Part shown: in pieces, positions 44,966 to 54,636 of the stretch
How the letters are laid out: each line of letters opens with the position of its first letter
How positions within the stretch are numbered: the first letter of the stretch is position 1
DNA from: Ruminococcus sp. AM36-2AA
GTDB lineage: Bacteria; Bacillota; Clostridia; Lachnospirales; Lachnospiraceae
Assembly (NCBI RefSeq): GCF_003461955.1
Contig: NZ_QTYB01000002.1
Location: 160,314-224,313 of the forward strand
Reading direction: 5' to 3'
Length of the DNA stretch: 64,000 nt
Made by a program: the position numbers and the translations under genes
Notes under the pieces: generated by a model
Database searches by the model: none
The model's input: the letters and a program-made list of their open reading frames with translations, nothing else
What the model was told of the DNA's origin: nothing

Positions 44966-45116
44966 CCGGATTGTGCGGCAGTGACCGCTAGTGAATTTGC
45001 CCAAGACTGTGTGAAGTGCAGTTGAGGATAGATTATGGACGTAAGGTTCTTTATGAAGGATGATTTACGTTCACTGAAATGAACAGCAGACAGACCAGAG
45101 GGGCCTGTTTTACTGT

Positions 45117-45143
45117 AACTGCTCCGGGAGATGAGCAGTTTTT
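45117..45143 (+). terminator. Internal terminator between the feoA genes
   Basis: AACTGCTC (45117-45124) pairs with GAGCAGTT (45133-45140), followed by TTT. It lies inside a wider CCAGAG/CTCTGG pairing. It could reduce expression of feoA2-feoB relative to feoA1. Confidence 0.6.
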
Positions 45144-45215
45144 ATGGTCTCTGGAAGCGAAAGCAGACGGAGATCATCATATGGATTTGGAATATAAACA
45201 GGGAGGAAAAGAGAA

Positions 45216-45440
45216 ATGACTTTACGTGATGCAGCAGTAGGTTCTACAGTAGTTGTTTCCAAGATCACCGGCGACCCGGCTTACAAGCGCCGTATCATGG
45301 ACATGGGAATCACAAAAGGCAGCGAGGTTTATATCCGCAAGGTAGCTCCTCTTGGAGATCCGGTTGAGATCACCATCAGAGGTTATGAGCTTTCCCTGCG
45401 TAAGCATGACGCAGCATGTGTGGAAGTAAAGCAGAAATAA
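45216..45440 (+). CDS. feoA: FeoA-domain protein (second copy)
   Basis: The 74-residue FeoA domain has RRIMDMGITKGSEVYI and a VEITIRGYELSLRKHDA segment, the more typical FeoA form. It sits 55 bases upstream of feoB behind GGGAGGA. Two separate FeoA proteins before FeoB are common in Clostridia. Confidence 0.93.
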   Translation: MTLRDAAVGSTVVVSKITGDPAYKRRIMDMGITKGSEVYIRKVAPLGDPVEITIRGYELSLRKHDAACVEVKQK

Positions 45441-45495
45441 ACTTCGAAAAAATGACAGAGCATAAGGCTCTGATCTGAAAAAAGGAGGATGAAAA

Positions 45496-47679
45496 ATGTC
45501 TGTAACAATAGCTCTTGCCGGAAACCCGAACTGTGGTAAGACTACAATGTTCAATGCTCTTACAGGCGCAAACCAGTACGTTGGTAACTGGCCAGGTGTT
45601 ACTGTAGAGAAAAAAGAGGGTAAACTGAAAAACCAGAAGGATGTAACTGTAACAGACCTTCCAGGTATCTATTCACTTTCCCCGTATACACTTGAGGAGG
45701 TTGTCAGCCGTGATTACCTTCTGAAAGAAAAACCGGATGTAATTATCGACCTTGTGGATGCAACAAACATCGAGAGAAACCTGTATCTTGCAACACAGCT
45801 TCTTGAGATCGGTATCCCGGTTGTAATCGCTCTTAACATGGTGGATCTTCTGAAGAAGAACAACATCCACATCAATGTAAAAGGTTTAAGCTCCGCACTT
45901 GGATGCCCGATCGTTGAGACATCCGCCCTTAAGGGAACAGGACTTAAAGAGGTTGTTGATGAGGCAATCAAATGTGCAAACCAGCACAGAGTACCATCCA
46001 AACAGATGGAGTTCCCGAAGGCAGTTGAGAAAGCTGTAAACGAGATCGAGAGCCTTGTTCCTGCAAACATCTCTGAGGAGAACAAGAGATGGTATGCAGT
46101 AAAACTTCTCGAGAGAGACAGCAAGGTGAAAGAAGGTCTTAACCTTCCGGCTTCTGCTCAGTCCAAGATCGAGGAGATCGCTTCCAACCTTGAGAAGGCA
46201 GAAGATGATGATACAGAGAGTATCGTAACAGATGGAAGATATCAGTACATCCAGAAAGTTGTTTCCGCAAACGTTAAGAGAAGCGGAAATAAGATGACTG
46301 TTTCCGATAAGATCGACCGTATCGTAACAAACCGTATCCTCGGTCTTCCGATCTTTATCCTTACCATGTTCATCGTTTATTATGTATCTGTAACAACAGT
46401 TGGTACCATGGTAACAGACTGGACAAACGACAGCTTCGTCGGAACTATCCAGGGTGTTGTAGCTGATGGCCTCAGCGGTGTCGGCGTTGCTGACTGGCTG
46501 GTAAGCCTTGTATCTGATGGTATCATCGGTGGTCTTGGTGCAGTACTTGGATTCGTTCCGCAGATGGCGATCCTGTTCCTGTTCCTGTCCATCCTTGAGG
46601 ACTGCGGTTACATGGTTCGTATCGCATTCGTCATGGACCGTGTATTCCGTCATTTCGGACTTTCCGGAAAGAGCTTTATCCCGCTCCTTATCTCCTCTGG
46701 TTGTGGAATCCCTGGAATCATGGCTTCCAAAACAATCGAGGCTGATAACGACCGTCGATTAACAATCATGACAGCAACATTTATTCCTTGTGGTGCTAAG
46801 CTTCCTGTTATCGCTCTTATGGGTGGTATCATGACAGCATATGTAACCGGTGACTATGTAGCAGCTGGTTTCATCACACCACTGATGTACTTCATCGGTG
46901 TTGTAGCAGTTCTTGTATCTGCCATCATCCTGAAGAAAACAAAACCGTTCTCCGGTAAACCTGCTCCGTTTGTAATGGAGCTTCCACAGTACCATATTCC
47001 GTCTGCAAAGACAGTTCTGCTTCACGTTTGGGAGAGACTGAAAGGCTTCATCATCAAAGCCGGTACAATTCTTTTCCTTGCAACTGTTATCATGTGGGTT
47101 CTTTCCAGCATTGGTACAACAGGAAGCGGAATCGGATTTGTTGAGGACAGCAACGACAGTATCATGGCTATACTTGGTGGTATCCTTGCTCCGATCTTTG
47201 CTCCTCTTGGATTCGGTAAATGGCAGCCGGTTGCAGCATCCATCTCCGGATTCTCCGCAAAAGAGTCCATCGTTAGTACAATGGGTGTTCTTGCAAACGT
47301 AGCTGGTGATGATGCAGAAGATACCATGATCGTTGGTGCAGCGATCAAAGCATGGTTCCCGTCAGCAGTAGCAGCATTCTCCTTCCTGCTGTTCAACCTG
47401 CTTGACTCTCCGTGTCTTGCAGCTATTTCTACAATGGCACATGAGATGCAGTCCAGAAAATGGTTCTGGTTTGCAATTCTCTTCCAGAACATTTTTGCTT
47501 ATGTTGTAACACTTTGTGTATATCAGATTGGCTGTGTTGTTACAGGTGCCGGCTCCTTCGGAATCGGAACAATCGTAGCACTGATCCTTGTGGCAATCAT
47601 TCTCTTCCTTCTGTTCAGACCAGATCCGTACAAGAACCAGAACGATGTTACAAAGAGATCTGTTCAGGCAGCAGAGTAA
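45496..47679 (+). CDS. feoB: Ferrous iron transporter FeoB
   Basis: The protein has 727 residues. The N-terminal cytosolic G domain has G1 GNPNCGKTT, G3 DLPGIYS and G4 NMVD. A helical GDI-like spacer follows, then a membrane domain with two Gate motifs (SGCGIPGIMASKTI and SGFSAKESIVSTMG). It imports Fe(II). The membrane part is rich in AAC/ATC codons, as in highly expressed genes. A Cys-rich FeoB-associated protein follows. Confidence 0.97.
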   Translation: MSVTIALAGNPNCGKTTMFNALTGANQYVGNWPGVTVEKKEGKLKNQKDVTVTDLPGIYSLSPYTLEEVVSRDYLLKEKPDVIIDLVDATNIERNLYLATQLLEIGIPVVIALNMVDLLKKNNIHINVKGLSSALGCPIVETSALKGTGLKEVVDEAIKCANQHRVPSKQMEFPKAVEKAVNEIESLVPANISEENKRWYAVKLLERDSKVKEGLNLPASAQSKIEEIASNLEKAEDDDTESIVTDGRYQYIQKVVSANVKRSGNKMTVSDKIDRIVTNRILGLPIFILTMFIVYYVSVTTVGTMVTDWTNDSFVGTIQGVVADGLSGVGVADWLVSLVSDGIIGGLGAVLGFVPQMAILFLFLSILEDCGYMVRIAFVMDRVFRHFGLSGKSFIPLLISSGCGIPGIMASKTIEADNDRRLTIMTATFIPCGAKLPVIALMGGIMTAYVTGDYVAAGFITPLMYFIGVVAVLVSAIILKKTKPFSGKPAPFVMELPQYHIPSAKTVLLHVWERLKGFIIKAGTILFLATVIMWVLSSIGTTGSGIGFVEDSNDSIMAILGGILAPIFAPLGFGKWQPVAASISGFSAKESIVSTMGVLANVAGDDAEDTMIVGAAIKAWFPSAVAAFSFLLFNLLDSPCLAAISTMAHEMQSRKWFWFAILFQNIFAYVVTLCVYQIGCVVTGAGSFGIGTIVALILVAIILFLLFRPDPYKNQNDVTKRSVQAAE

Positions 47680-47766
47680 TCGTAAACCGGTCATACAGTT
47701 AAGATCCGGTACATATGATAACTTTGAAATGATGCTGTGAAAACAGCGGAAATGATAAGAAACATA

Positions 47767-47798
47767 AGGAGGCCGGGTATGTAAATACCTGGTCTTCT
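47767..47798 (+). other. Hairpin after feoB
   Basis: A 14-bp stem with several G-U pairs closes a GTAA tetraloop. No T-run follows, so it is more likely an mRNA stability or processing element than a full terminator. Confidence 0.4.
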
Positions 47799-47878
47799 GT
47801 GTTATAATGAACCTGGTAGTATTTATCAATAGCTGGCAGCGTCTCATAGGCTGTACAGCAAAAGAAAGGGTGACAGAT

Positions 47879-48076
47879 ATGAGTATAGTAGCGGATATTA
47901 TTGTACTGGCGCTTGTGATCGCATATGGTATATTTGTGATCAGTTATCTTTATTCAAGAAAGAAACAGGGGCTCAGCTGTGTTGGCTGTGCCGGTAATAC
48001 ACGTACCAACGGCTGTGGCGGCGGATGCTCCGGTCATTGCTCCGGATGCTCAGGCTGCAGCGGAATGCAGAAGTAA
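47879..48076 (+). CDS. FeoB-associated Cys-rich membrane protein
   Basis: The protein has 65 residues. One N-terminal membrane helix precedes a short basic stretch and a C-terminal CVGCAGN...CGGGCSGHCSGCSGCSG tail with eight Cys. It fits the FeoB_associated family (PF12669). It may pass or sense iron at the FeoB exit. Confidence 0.87.
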   Translation: MSIVADIIVLALVIAYGIFVISYLYSRKKQGLSCVGCAGNTRTNGCGGGCSGHCSGCSGCSGMQK

Positions 48077-48093
48077 CCAGGAGGTAGATCATT

Positions 48094-48450
48094 ATGGCAA
48101 ATGCAATCGTTGTCATCGTTGTTATCATCATTATGTTGTTTGCCGGAAAAGGCGCATATAAACATCTGAAAGGTGAGGGTGCCTGCTGTGGAGGCGGCAG
48201 CAAACCGGAAATCCCGAAGAAGAAACTGGACGGAACGAAGCTTGGTGAGAAAACTATGAAGATCACAGGAATGCACTGTGAGAACTGTGTAGCCAGCGTC
48301 ACTAGAGCCATCAACCGTATTGACGGAGCGGCAGCCAAAGTCAGCCTGAAAAAAGGTGAGGCAGTGGTTTCCTATGACAGAGAGATTTCCAACAAAGAAC
48401 TGAAAAAAGTTGTTGAAGATCGTGGATATCACGTAGTTTCTATTCAGTAA
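48094..48450 (+). CDS. Membrane-anchored heavy-metal-associated (HMA) domain protein
   Basis: The protein has 118 residues. An N-terminal membrane helix (about 3-20) is followed by a Cys-Cys-Gly-Gly-Gly turn (ACCGGGS) and a linker. A CopZ-like HMA domain starts near residue 50, with the metal motif GMHCENC. Its position 18 bases after the FeoB-associated gene suggests an iron or copper shuttle in the same transcript. HMA domains usually bind Cu(I) or Zn(II), so the metal is uncertain. Confidence 0.87.
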   Translation: MANAIVVIVVIIIMLFAGKGAYKHLKGEGACCGGGSKPEIPKKKLDGTKLGEKTMKITGMHCENCVASVTRAINRIDGAAAKVSLKKGEAVVSYDREISNKELKKVVEDRGYHVVSIQ

Positions 48451-48502
48451 GGATCCATCAGAATAATACGTTTGCCGGAGCTTCCCATCCGGCAGAGCAG
48501 AG

Positions 48503-48555
48503 AAAAGACTTCTCGTCGAAATGCTTAAAAATATTTCGATAAGAAGTCTTTTTTT
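48503..48555 (+). terminator. feo operon terminator
   Basis: AAAAGACTTCT (48503-48513) pairs with AGAAGTCTT (48542-48550), with an inner CGAAAT/ATTTCG pairing and a T-run. Confidence 0.9.
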
Positions 48556-48577
48556 GTGTAAGAAGTCAGAGTTGCAA

Positions 48578-48607
48578 TTGACTCACTAATAGCTGCTATT
48601 GTATAAT
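48578..48607 (+). promoter_or_regulatory. Promoter of the nitrogenase-like/hyp cluster
   Basis: TTGACT (48578-48583) and TATAAT (48602-48607) are 18 bp apart. Transcription would begin near 48614 and give a leader of about 250 bases before the first gene. Confidence 0.75.
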
Positions 48608-48613
48608 AAAAAC

Positions 48614-48846
48614 AGAAAAATCAGACGGAATGAAAAATATTATTACAAATTTTCTTTCTATCCGAATGATGTGTCATGAAAGCCAAATAGAGAGGTAACA
48701 GACTTTGACAGCAAGGTATGATCCGAGCGGGAATTGTTGTTCATTTAGCGTGGCTTTAGCTGCTTTGTGAGCGGAATACGGGACTCTTTCACCTTGTGTG
48801 GTGAAGGAGCTTTTTTTATGTAAAATGCCTGCAGGAGCAGGCGCAT
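48614..48846 (+). promoter_or_regulatory. Attenuator-type structured leader of the nitrogenase-like/hyp cluster
   Basis: The leader ends in a strong terminator 48 bases before the first start codon, so transcription is very probably conditional. Upstream of it, several complementary segments could form a ligand-binding fold: ACGGA/TCCG (near 48624 and 48661), TGTCA/TGACA (48672-48676 and 48715 region), and AGCCA with TGGCT (48680-48755). A last hairpin with GCCTGC/GCAGGC (48827-48842) precedes the ribosome site. I do not recognise a known riboswitch class. Confidence 0.5.
48784..48817 (+). terminator. Terminator in the leader of the nitrogenase-like/hyp cluster
   Basis: CTCTTTCACC (48784-48793) and GGTGAAGGAG (48800-48809) form a 10-bp stem with one wobble, followed by seven Ts. 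It is positioned to switch the whole 12-kb cluster. Confidence 0.85.
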
Positions 48847-48864
48847 TCAGTAAGGGAGGATTTT

Positions 48865-49644
48865 ATGCTGAAGGTAGCAGTATATGGAAAGGGCGGTATC
48901 GGAAAGTCCACAGTGACTTCCAACCTGGCGGCGGCGTTTGCGGCCATGGGAAAAAGAGTGATCCAGATCGGGTGCGATCCAAAAGCGGATTCCACCATCA
49001 ATCTTCTTGGTGGAGAACCTCTCCGGCCGGTGATGAATTATATGAGGGAAGAAGATGAGGAACCGGAGAAACTGGAAGATATATCGAAAGAGGGTTTTGG
49101 CGGCGTTCTCTGTATTGAGACCGGAGGTCCCACACCGGGACTTGGCTGTGCGGGAAGAGGAATTATCGCAACGTTTCAGCTTTTGGAGGATCTGAAGCTT
49201 TTTGAGACCTGGAAGCCGGATGTGGTACTTTACGATGTGCTTGGAGATGTGGTGTGCGGTGGTTTTGCAGCACCGATCCGGGAGGGCTATGCGGAAAAAG
49301 TTCTCATTGTCACATCCGGGGAGAAGATGGCACTCTATGCAGCCAACAATATTTCCAGTGCTGTTCGGAATTTTGAGGACCGCAGCTATGCGAGGATCTT
49401 TGGGATCGTGCTGAACCACAGGAATGTGGAGAATGAGACCGAGAAGGTGCAGGCTTTTGCAGAAAAAAGTAATATTCCTATTGTTGGTGAGATTCCCAGG
49501 AGTGATGAGATCATCCGCTGGGAAGACCAGGGAAAAACGGTGATCGAGGGTGATGAGAATTCTGAGATCAGTGAGAAATTTTTTGCGCTGGCGCGGAAGC
49601 TGCTGGAGAGTGAAGGGACTGTGCAGGAGAAGGAGGACGTATGA
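48865..49644 (+). CDS. Nitrogenase iron-protein-like reductase, set 1 (NifH-like)
   Basis: The protein has 259 residues. Walker A is GKGGIGKST. The two cysteines that bridge the homodimer [4Fe-4S] cluster are C95 (PGLGCAGRG) and C131 (DVVCGGF). Switch motifs CDPKADST and YDVLGD match NifH, BchL and CfbC. Such proteins hydrolyse ATP to deliver single low-potential electrons to a component-1 partner. An Arg in the CAGRG loop is retained. A good AGGGAGGA lies before the ATG. The stop overlaps the next start (ATGA), so partner synthesis is coupled. It is shorter than NifH (about 275-295). Confidence 0.92.
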   Translation: MLKVAVYGKGGIGKSTVTSNLAAAFAAMGKRVIQIGCDPKADSTINLLGGEPLRPVMNYMREEDEEPEKLEDISKEGFGGVLCIETGGPTPGLGCAGRGIIATFQLLEDLKLFETWKPDVVLYDVLGDVVCGGFAAPIREGYAEKVLIVTSGEKMALYAANNISSAVRNFEDRSYARIFGIVLNHRNVENETEKVQAFAEKSNIPIVGEIPRSDEIIRWEDQGKTVIEGDENSEISEKFFALARKLLESEGTVQEKEDV

Positions 49645-50957
49645 AAAAGAAAGCATATTTTGCAACAGCAGAAGAACTGGAACGGCTTGGACCGGAAGCG
49701 ATCCCGCCGCAGATGATCTCCGGGAAACATCTGATCTACAGTTCTCCGGCAACGCTGGCATTTAATTCTCCGGGAGCGGAAGGCTTCGGGGTAAAACGTG
49801 CGGGGCTTGCAGTGCCGGATTCCATTATGCTGATCGTGGCGCCCGGATGCTGTGGAAGAAATACTTCTCTTATCAGTTCCATGCCGGAGTATAATGAGCG
49901 TTTTTTTTACCTGATGATGGACGAGACAGATATTGTCACAGGACGTCATCTGAAAAAGATCCCCAAAGCGGTAAAAGAGATCTGTGACTGCTGTGAGAAG
50001 AAACCGTCGGTGGTGATGATCTGTATTACCTGTGTGGATGCACTTCTGGGAACAGATATGGAACGTGTCTGTCGGAAAGCAGAGGAAAAAGTGGATATTC
50101 CGGTGCGTCCCTGTTACATGTATGCGCTGACACGTGAGGGCAGGAAGCCGCCCATGGTCCATGTGCGCCAGTCCTTATATTCTCTTCTTAAGCCTCAGAA
50201 GAAAAAAGGAAATGTAGTCAATCTCCTGGGATTTTTTTCGCCGCTGGTGGATGACTGTGAGCTTTATGATCTGCTACATCAGGCTGGTGTAAAAACCATC
50301 CATGAGATTTCCAGATGTAAGGATTATGAGGAATACCGGACCATGTCCCAGGCTAATTTCAATCTGGTGCTTCATCCGGAAGCAAGGTTTGCGGCAGAGG
50401 ATTTTCATAACCGGCTGAAGATCCCGTTTATTGAGCTTCGAAGGCTCTATCAGATGGATAAGATCGAAAATCAGTATCGGGCTCTGGGACAGGTCCTTGG
50501 GGTGGCTTTTGACCAGGAGCAGTATAAGGATGAGGCTTCCAGGGCGGTGGAACAGTTCCGAAAAGTCTGTCCGGATGCCTCCTTTGCAGTAGGGGAGTGC
50601 ATGAACGGAGATCCTTTTGAGCTGGCACTTGCGCTGGTGCGCTATGGATTTCAGGTGCCGGAGATCTATGGAACTATTACAACTGAGAATTTTGTATACA
50701 TACGACATTTGGCTAAGTTGAGCCCGGGCACGAAGATTTTTTCCAATATGGAACCTACCATGCTGTATTATGATCCAGCAGAGAGTGGCGTAAATCTTAC
50801 GATTGGTAAGGATGCGGGATATTATCATCCGGATCAGCCTAATGTAGTCTGGAATCAGGACCGTCAGCCTTATGGGTATGCAGGGGTACGTAGATTATTT
50901 GAGGCACTCCTTGAGACTGCGGCGGAGCAGGATAAGGGGAAGGGGGAGAGAGCATGA
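49641..50957 (+). CDS. Nitrogenase component-1-like protein, set 1, larger subunit
   Basis: The 438-residue protein fits the oxidoreductase/nitrogenase component-1 family (PF00148) with three Rossmann-like parts. Candidate cluster ligands are C70/C71 (APGCCGRN) and C128/C131 ([12 protein letters not shown]), at the positions of P-cluster cysteines near NifD 62 and 154. [13 protein letters not shown] corresponds to the conserved D-EKDVVFGG region. The C-terminal NifD residues that hold FeMoco (Cys275, His442) have no clear equivalents, so FeMoco is unlikely. ATGA overlaps join it to its neighbours. Confidence 0.85.
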   Translation: MKKKAYFATAEELERLGPEAIPPQMISGKHLIYSSPATLAFNSPGAEGFGVKRAGLAVPDSIMLIVAPGCCGRNTSLISSMPEYNERFFYLMMDETDIVTGRHLKKIPKAVKEICDCCEKKPSVVMICITCVDALLGTDMERVCRKAEEKVDIPVRPCYMYALTREGRKPPMVHVRQSLYSLLKPQKKKGNVVNLLGFFSPLVDDCELYDLLHQAGVKTIHEISRCKDYEEYRTMSQANFNLVLHPEARFAAEDFHNRLKIPFIELRRLYQMDKIENQYRALGQVLGVAFDQEQYKDEASRAVEQFRKVCPDASFAVGECMNGDPFELALALVRYGFQVPEIYGTITTENFVYIRHLAKLSPGTKIFSNMEPTMLYYDPAESGVNLTIGKDAGYYHPDQPNVVWNQDRQPYGYAGVRRLFEALLETAAEQDKGKGERA

Positions 50958-51991
50958 GAGGACTTCGGAAATATCTGACACCCTTTGCCCCGGATCAGTC
51001 AGGAGCAGTGTCGGTTCTGTATGAGCTGGGCGGGATCATCGTGATCTGTGATGCCGGAGGCTGTACGGGAAATGTCTGCGGCTTTGATGAGCCAAGATGG
51101 TTTGAGCGCAAAAGTGCTGTGTTCAGTGCGGGACTTCGGGACATGGATGCCATCCTGGGACGGGATGACCGCCTGGTTGCCAAACTTGTGGATGCGGCAG
51201 AAAAGGTGGAGGCAGGCTTTGCGGCAGTGATCGGAACGCCGGTGCCCGCCGTGATCGGAACGGATTATCAGGCACTGAAGCGGATGTGCGAGAAAAAAAC
51301 AGACCTTCCGGTACTTGCGGTAAATACCGATGGAATGGAGCTTTATGACGGGGGAGAACGGAAGGCTTATCTGGAACTTTTTAAAGTTTTTGCCCGGGAA
51401 AAACTGCCGGTGGAGACGGGCAGGGTGGGCATCCTTGGAATGACGCCACAGGATGTCAGTGACCTGAAGGCGGCAGATAAGCTCCGGGAAAAATTTAAGT
51501 CTCAGGGGCACCAGGCAGTCTGCTACGGAATGGGAGATGGGCTTGATGAAGTAAAAAAAGCCTCCTCTGTGGAAAAAAATATCGTGGTTTCTCCAGCGGC
51601 ACTGGAATGTGCCAGATATCTTGAGAAAACTTTCGGAACGCCTTATGAGGTGGGATATCCGCTGGTGGAGGAACTGGTGCCGGATATGGAGTATGCGGGG
51701 AAAAAAATTCTCATCGTGCAGCAGCAGGTAATGGCAGGTTCCATAAGAGAGGAACTTCAGAAACGTGGCGCAGATGGAGAGATCACAGTGGCAAGCTGGT
51801 TTTCCATGGAAAAAGATCTCCTGGAAGAGGGGGATGTGCCATTGAAAGATGAGGAAGATTACATGGATCTGGTGGAAAAAGGCAGATATGATGTGATCTT
51901 TGCAGATCCCTGTATGAAGCGGATGGCAAAGACGTTTTCCGGTGTGTTTGTGGATGCGGTGCATTTTGCGGTATCCGGAAAGTGCAGGTAG
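50954..51991 (+). CDS. Nitrogenase component-1-like protein, set 1, smaller subunit
   Basis: The protein has 345 residues, much shorter than NifK (about 510) or NifN. The N-terminal region has CDAGGCTGNVCGFDEPRW (C32, C37, C42) followed by FSAGLRDMDAILGRDD. This resembles the Cys-containing N-terminal part of component-1 proteins, with the conserved G..DMDAI.G turn. It probably forms a heteromer with the previous product. The second set contains a longer homologue (428 residues), so this one lacks a C-terminal part. A 76-base gap then leads into hypF. Confidence 0.85.
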   Translation: MRGLRKYLTPFAPDQSGAVSVLYELGGIIVICDAGGCTGNVCGFDEPRWFERKSAVFSAGLRDMDAILGRDDRLVAKLVDAAEKVEAGFAAVIGTPVPAVIGTDYQALKRMCEKKTDLPVLAVNTDGMELYDGGERKAYLELFKVFAREKLPVETGRVGILGMTPQDVSDLKAADKLREKFKSQGHQAVCYGMGDGLDEVKKASSVEKNIVVSPAALECARYLEKTFGTPYEVGYPLVEELVPDMEYAGKKILIVQQQVMAGSIREELQKRGADGEITVASWFSMEKDLLEEGDVPLKDEEDYMDLVEKGRYDVIFADPCMKRMAKTFSGVFVDAVHFAVSGKCR

Positions 51992-52067
51992 ACTTAAGAG
52001 CAGGGCATAAAGTTACATACATACTGTAACCGGATCAGGGGAGCTGGTTACAGGGAATGGAGAACAT

Positions 52068-54536
52068 ATGGAGTGCGAAATTACAAAAATGATCCGTGTT
52101 TACGGAATCGTCCAGGGTGTGGGCTTCCGCCCTACGGTCAGCCGTCATGCCATGGCAAGGGGAATCCGTGGCAGTGTGTCCAATAAAGGACCCTATGTGG
52201 AGATTTTTGCCCAGGGCAGGCAGCAGGATGTGGACGGTTTTATCGGAGATATCGAGAACAGGCCGCCGAAGCGTGCGGCCATCCTGAAGCTTCTGGTGGA
52301 ACCGGTGGAGGAGCCGGAGGAATTTACGCAGTTTGATATCATTGAAAGCGAGAAGACAAAGGGTGAGATCTTTGTTTCTCCGGATATTGCCATCTGCGAC
52401 GAATGTAAGGAAGAGATGTTTGATCCGAAAAACAGGCGGTATCTGCATCCGTTTATCAACTGTACCTGTTGTGGCCCGAGGCTGACGATCCTCGATTCCC
52501 TTCCCTATGACCGGGAGCGTACCAGCATGAAAGAATTTCCCATGTGTCCGTCCTGTGCGGATGAGTACCATAATCCGGACACCAGACGTTATGACGCCCA
52601 GCCGGTGTGCTGCAATGACTGCGGGCCGGAGGTCTATCTCATTGGAAGAGAGGAACGTGGCCGGGAGGCGATCACTTATACGAGGAAGACCATTGCTTCC
52701 GGCGGGATAGTGGCCATCAAGGGAATCGGTGGTTTTCATCTCTGTTGTAATGCCACCAGTGAGGAGGCCGTACAGCGGCTCCGGAAACTGAAACGGCGTC
52801 CGGTGAAGCCTTTTGCGGTGATGGCACAGGATCTGGAAACCGTGAAAGAAGTCTGTCAGGTCAGTGAGGAGCAGGAGAAGATCCTTACCGGGCATCAGAA
52901 ACCGATCCTGCTGCTGGATAAGCTTACTGAGATGTCCTGTGGACAGAAAACAGATGCGAAACTCATAAAATATGGAAAGAACATCGGGAAAGACCAGGGC
53001 AGATCAGAGGCAGAATGCGGAAAATCAGCGGAACTCTGTGAGAGTATCGCTCCCGGGAATCCAAAAGTCGGTGTGATGCTTCCCTACGCACCGGTGCAGC
53101 TTCTTCTTTTTCATTATGACGATGGAATTGAGATGCCGAAGCTTCTGGTGATGACCAGTGGAAACACATCCGGCGCACCGATCTGCAGAGACGATCATGA
53201 AGCTGTGGAAGAACTTTCTTATTTATGTGACTGCATTCTTTCCCATGACAGGAAGATCCGCATCCGGGCCGATGATTCGGTGATGGATTTTTATAAGGGA
53301 GAGCCATATATGATCCGGCGCTCCCGTGGATATGCACCTCTTCCGTTTATGGTTTCCACACCCTGGAAGGGACAGGTGATCGCGGCAGGTGGAGAGCTTA
53401 AGAATACATTCTGCATTGGTGTGGATAACCGTTTTTATCCGTCCCCTTATGTGGGTGATCTGGAGGATCTTCGAACGGTAAAAGCCCTGAAGGAAACCAT
53501 AGGCCGGCTGGAAACACTTCTGGAAGTACAGCCGGAAGTGGTGGTCTGTGACCTTCATCCAAAATATAATTCCACAGTGGTGGCCCAGGAACTGGGGCTT
53601 CCCGTTCTGAAAGTGCAGCATCATTACGCACATATTTTATCCTGCATGGCAGAAAATGACTGCGAGGAAAAAGTGATCGGTGTTTCCTTTGACGGAACCG
53701 GATATGGAACAGACGGGACGATCTGGGGCGGTGAGATCCTGATCGCAGATTATCAGGGATTTACAAGGCTTGGAAGTATCCAACCTTTTGTACAGGTGGG
53801 AGGAGATGTTTCCGCAAAAGAAGGCTGGCGGATCGCCGTTTCCCTGATCTGGCAGAATACAGGAGATTTGGAGAAAACTCTTGATACTGTCCAAAAACTG
53901 GGACTTTGCACAGAGCAGGAAGCAAAAGTGCTGGTGACCATGTCTCAGAGAAAGCTCAATGCAGTGACTTCCACCAGTGCTGGACGGCTTTTTGACGGAG
54001 TCAGTGCGATCCTGGGAATCCGAAGGGCGTCTACTTTTGAAGGGGAAGCTTCCACGGCGCTGGAGTTTGCTGCGGAAGCGTGGAGAGCGCAGGAGATACA
54101 GAAGAAAAATGTGGATACTGTTTCTGGAGAAAGAACAGATATAAAAAGAAATGTAGAAACAACCGGTGCAGATGAAAAGCCGGAAACCGGGAACAGGAAG
54201 ATTATTTTAAATACAGGTGACATCGTTGCACATCTGGTCCGGGAAAAGCTGGAAGGAGAAGATTCCGGGAAACTGGCTTACGAATTCCACCGGGCGCTGG
54301 CGGATGAGATCCTTGCAGCCTGTGAGGAAGCAGAGCAGGAAACTGGTATCCGGAAAGTGGCATTAAGCGGCGGTGTATTCCAGAACCGGCTTCTTCTGGA
54401 ACTGGTAGATGACGGGCTTTCAGAAAAAGGCTTTGAAGTTCTGAAACATAGTCTGATCCCGCCAAATGACGGAGGGATCGCGCTGGGTCAGGCAGCATAT
54501 GGAATGGCTTATGTGCAGCGGCACAGACAAGTATAA
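52068..54536 (+). CDS. hypF: Carbamoyltransferase HypF
   Basis: The 822-residue protein is somewhat longer than E. coli HypF (750). Domains in order are an acylphosphatase (VYGIVQGVGFRPTV, residues about 6-90), two Cys-rich zinc fingers (CDECKEEMF...CTCCGPR and CPSCADEY...CCNDCGP), a YrdC-like domain, and a Kae1-like domain with HHYAHILSCM and SFDGTGYGTDG. It turns carbamoyl phosphate into carbamoyl-adenylate and loads the HypE C-terminal Cys, the first step to the CN ligands. Two short charged inserts (near 300-330 and 690-720) explain the extra length. Confidence 0.96.
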   Translation: MECEITKMIRVYGIVQGVGFRPTVSRHAMARGIRGSVSNKGPYVEIFAQGRQQDVDGFIGDIENRPPKRAAILKLLVEPVEEPEEFTQFDIIESEKTKGEIFVSPDIAICDECKEEMFDPKNRRYLHPFINCTCCGPRLTILDSLPYDRERTSMKEFPMCPSCADEYHNPDTRRYDAQPVCCNDCGPEVYLIGREERGREAITYTRKTIASGGIVAIKGIGGFHLCCNATSEEAVQRLRKLKRRPVKPFAVMAQDLETVKEVCQVSEEQEKILTGHQKPILLLDKLTEMSCGQKTDAKLIKYGKNIGKDQGRSEAECGKSAELCESIAPGNPKVGVMLPYAPVQLLLFHYDDGIEMPKLLVMTSGNTSGAPICRDDHEAVEELSYLCDCILSHDRKIRIRADDSVMDFYKGEPYMIRRSRGYAPLPFMVSTPWKGQVIAAGGELKNTFCIGVDNRFYPSPYVGDLEDLRTVKALKETIGRLETLLEVQPEVVVCDLHPKYNSTVVAQELGLPVLKVQHHYAHILSCMAENDCEEKVIGVSFDGTGYGTDGTIWGGEILIADYQGFTRLGSIQPFVQVGGDVSAKEGWRIAVSLIWQNTGDLEKTLDTVQKLGLCTEQEAKVLVTMSQRKLNAVTSTSAGRLFDGVSAILGIRRASTFEGEASTALEFAAEAWRAQEIQKKNVDTVSGERTDIKRNVETTGADEKPETGNRKIILNTGDIVAHLVREKLEGEDSGKLAYEFHRALADEILAACEEAEQETGIRKVALSGGVFQNRLLLELVDDGLSEKGFEVLKHSLIPPNDGGIALGQAAYGMAYVQRHRQV

Positions 54537-54636
54537 AGGTGATAGATCATGCAGATGCGGATCGCAGATATCCGCCTGATGAAATATTTTACGATGTATG
54601 GAGTATACAGCAGAAATGCGGGATGGAGGCATAGAT

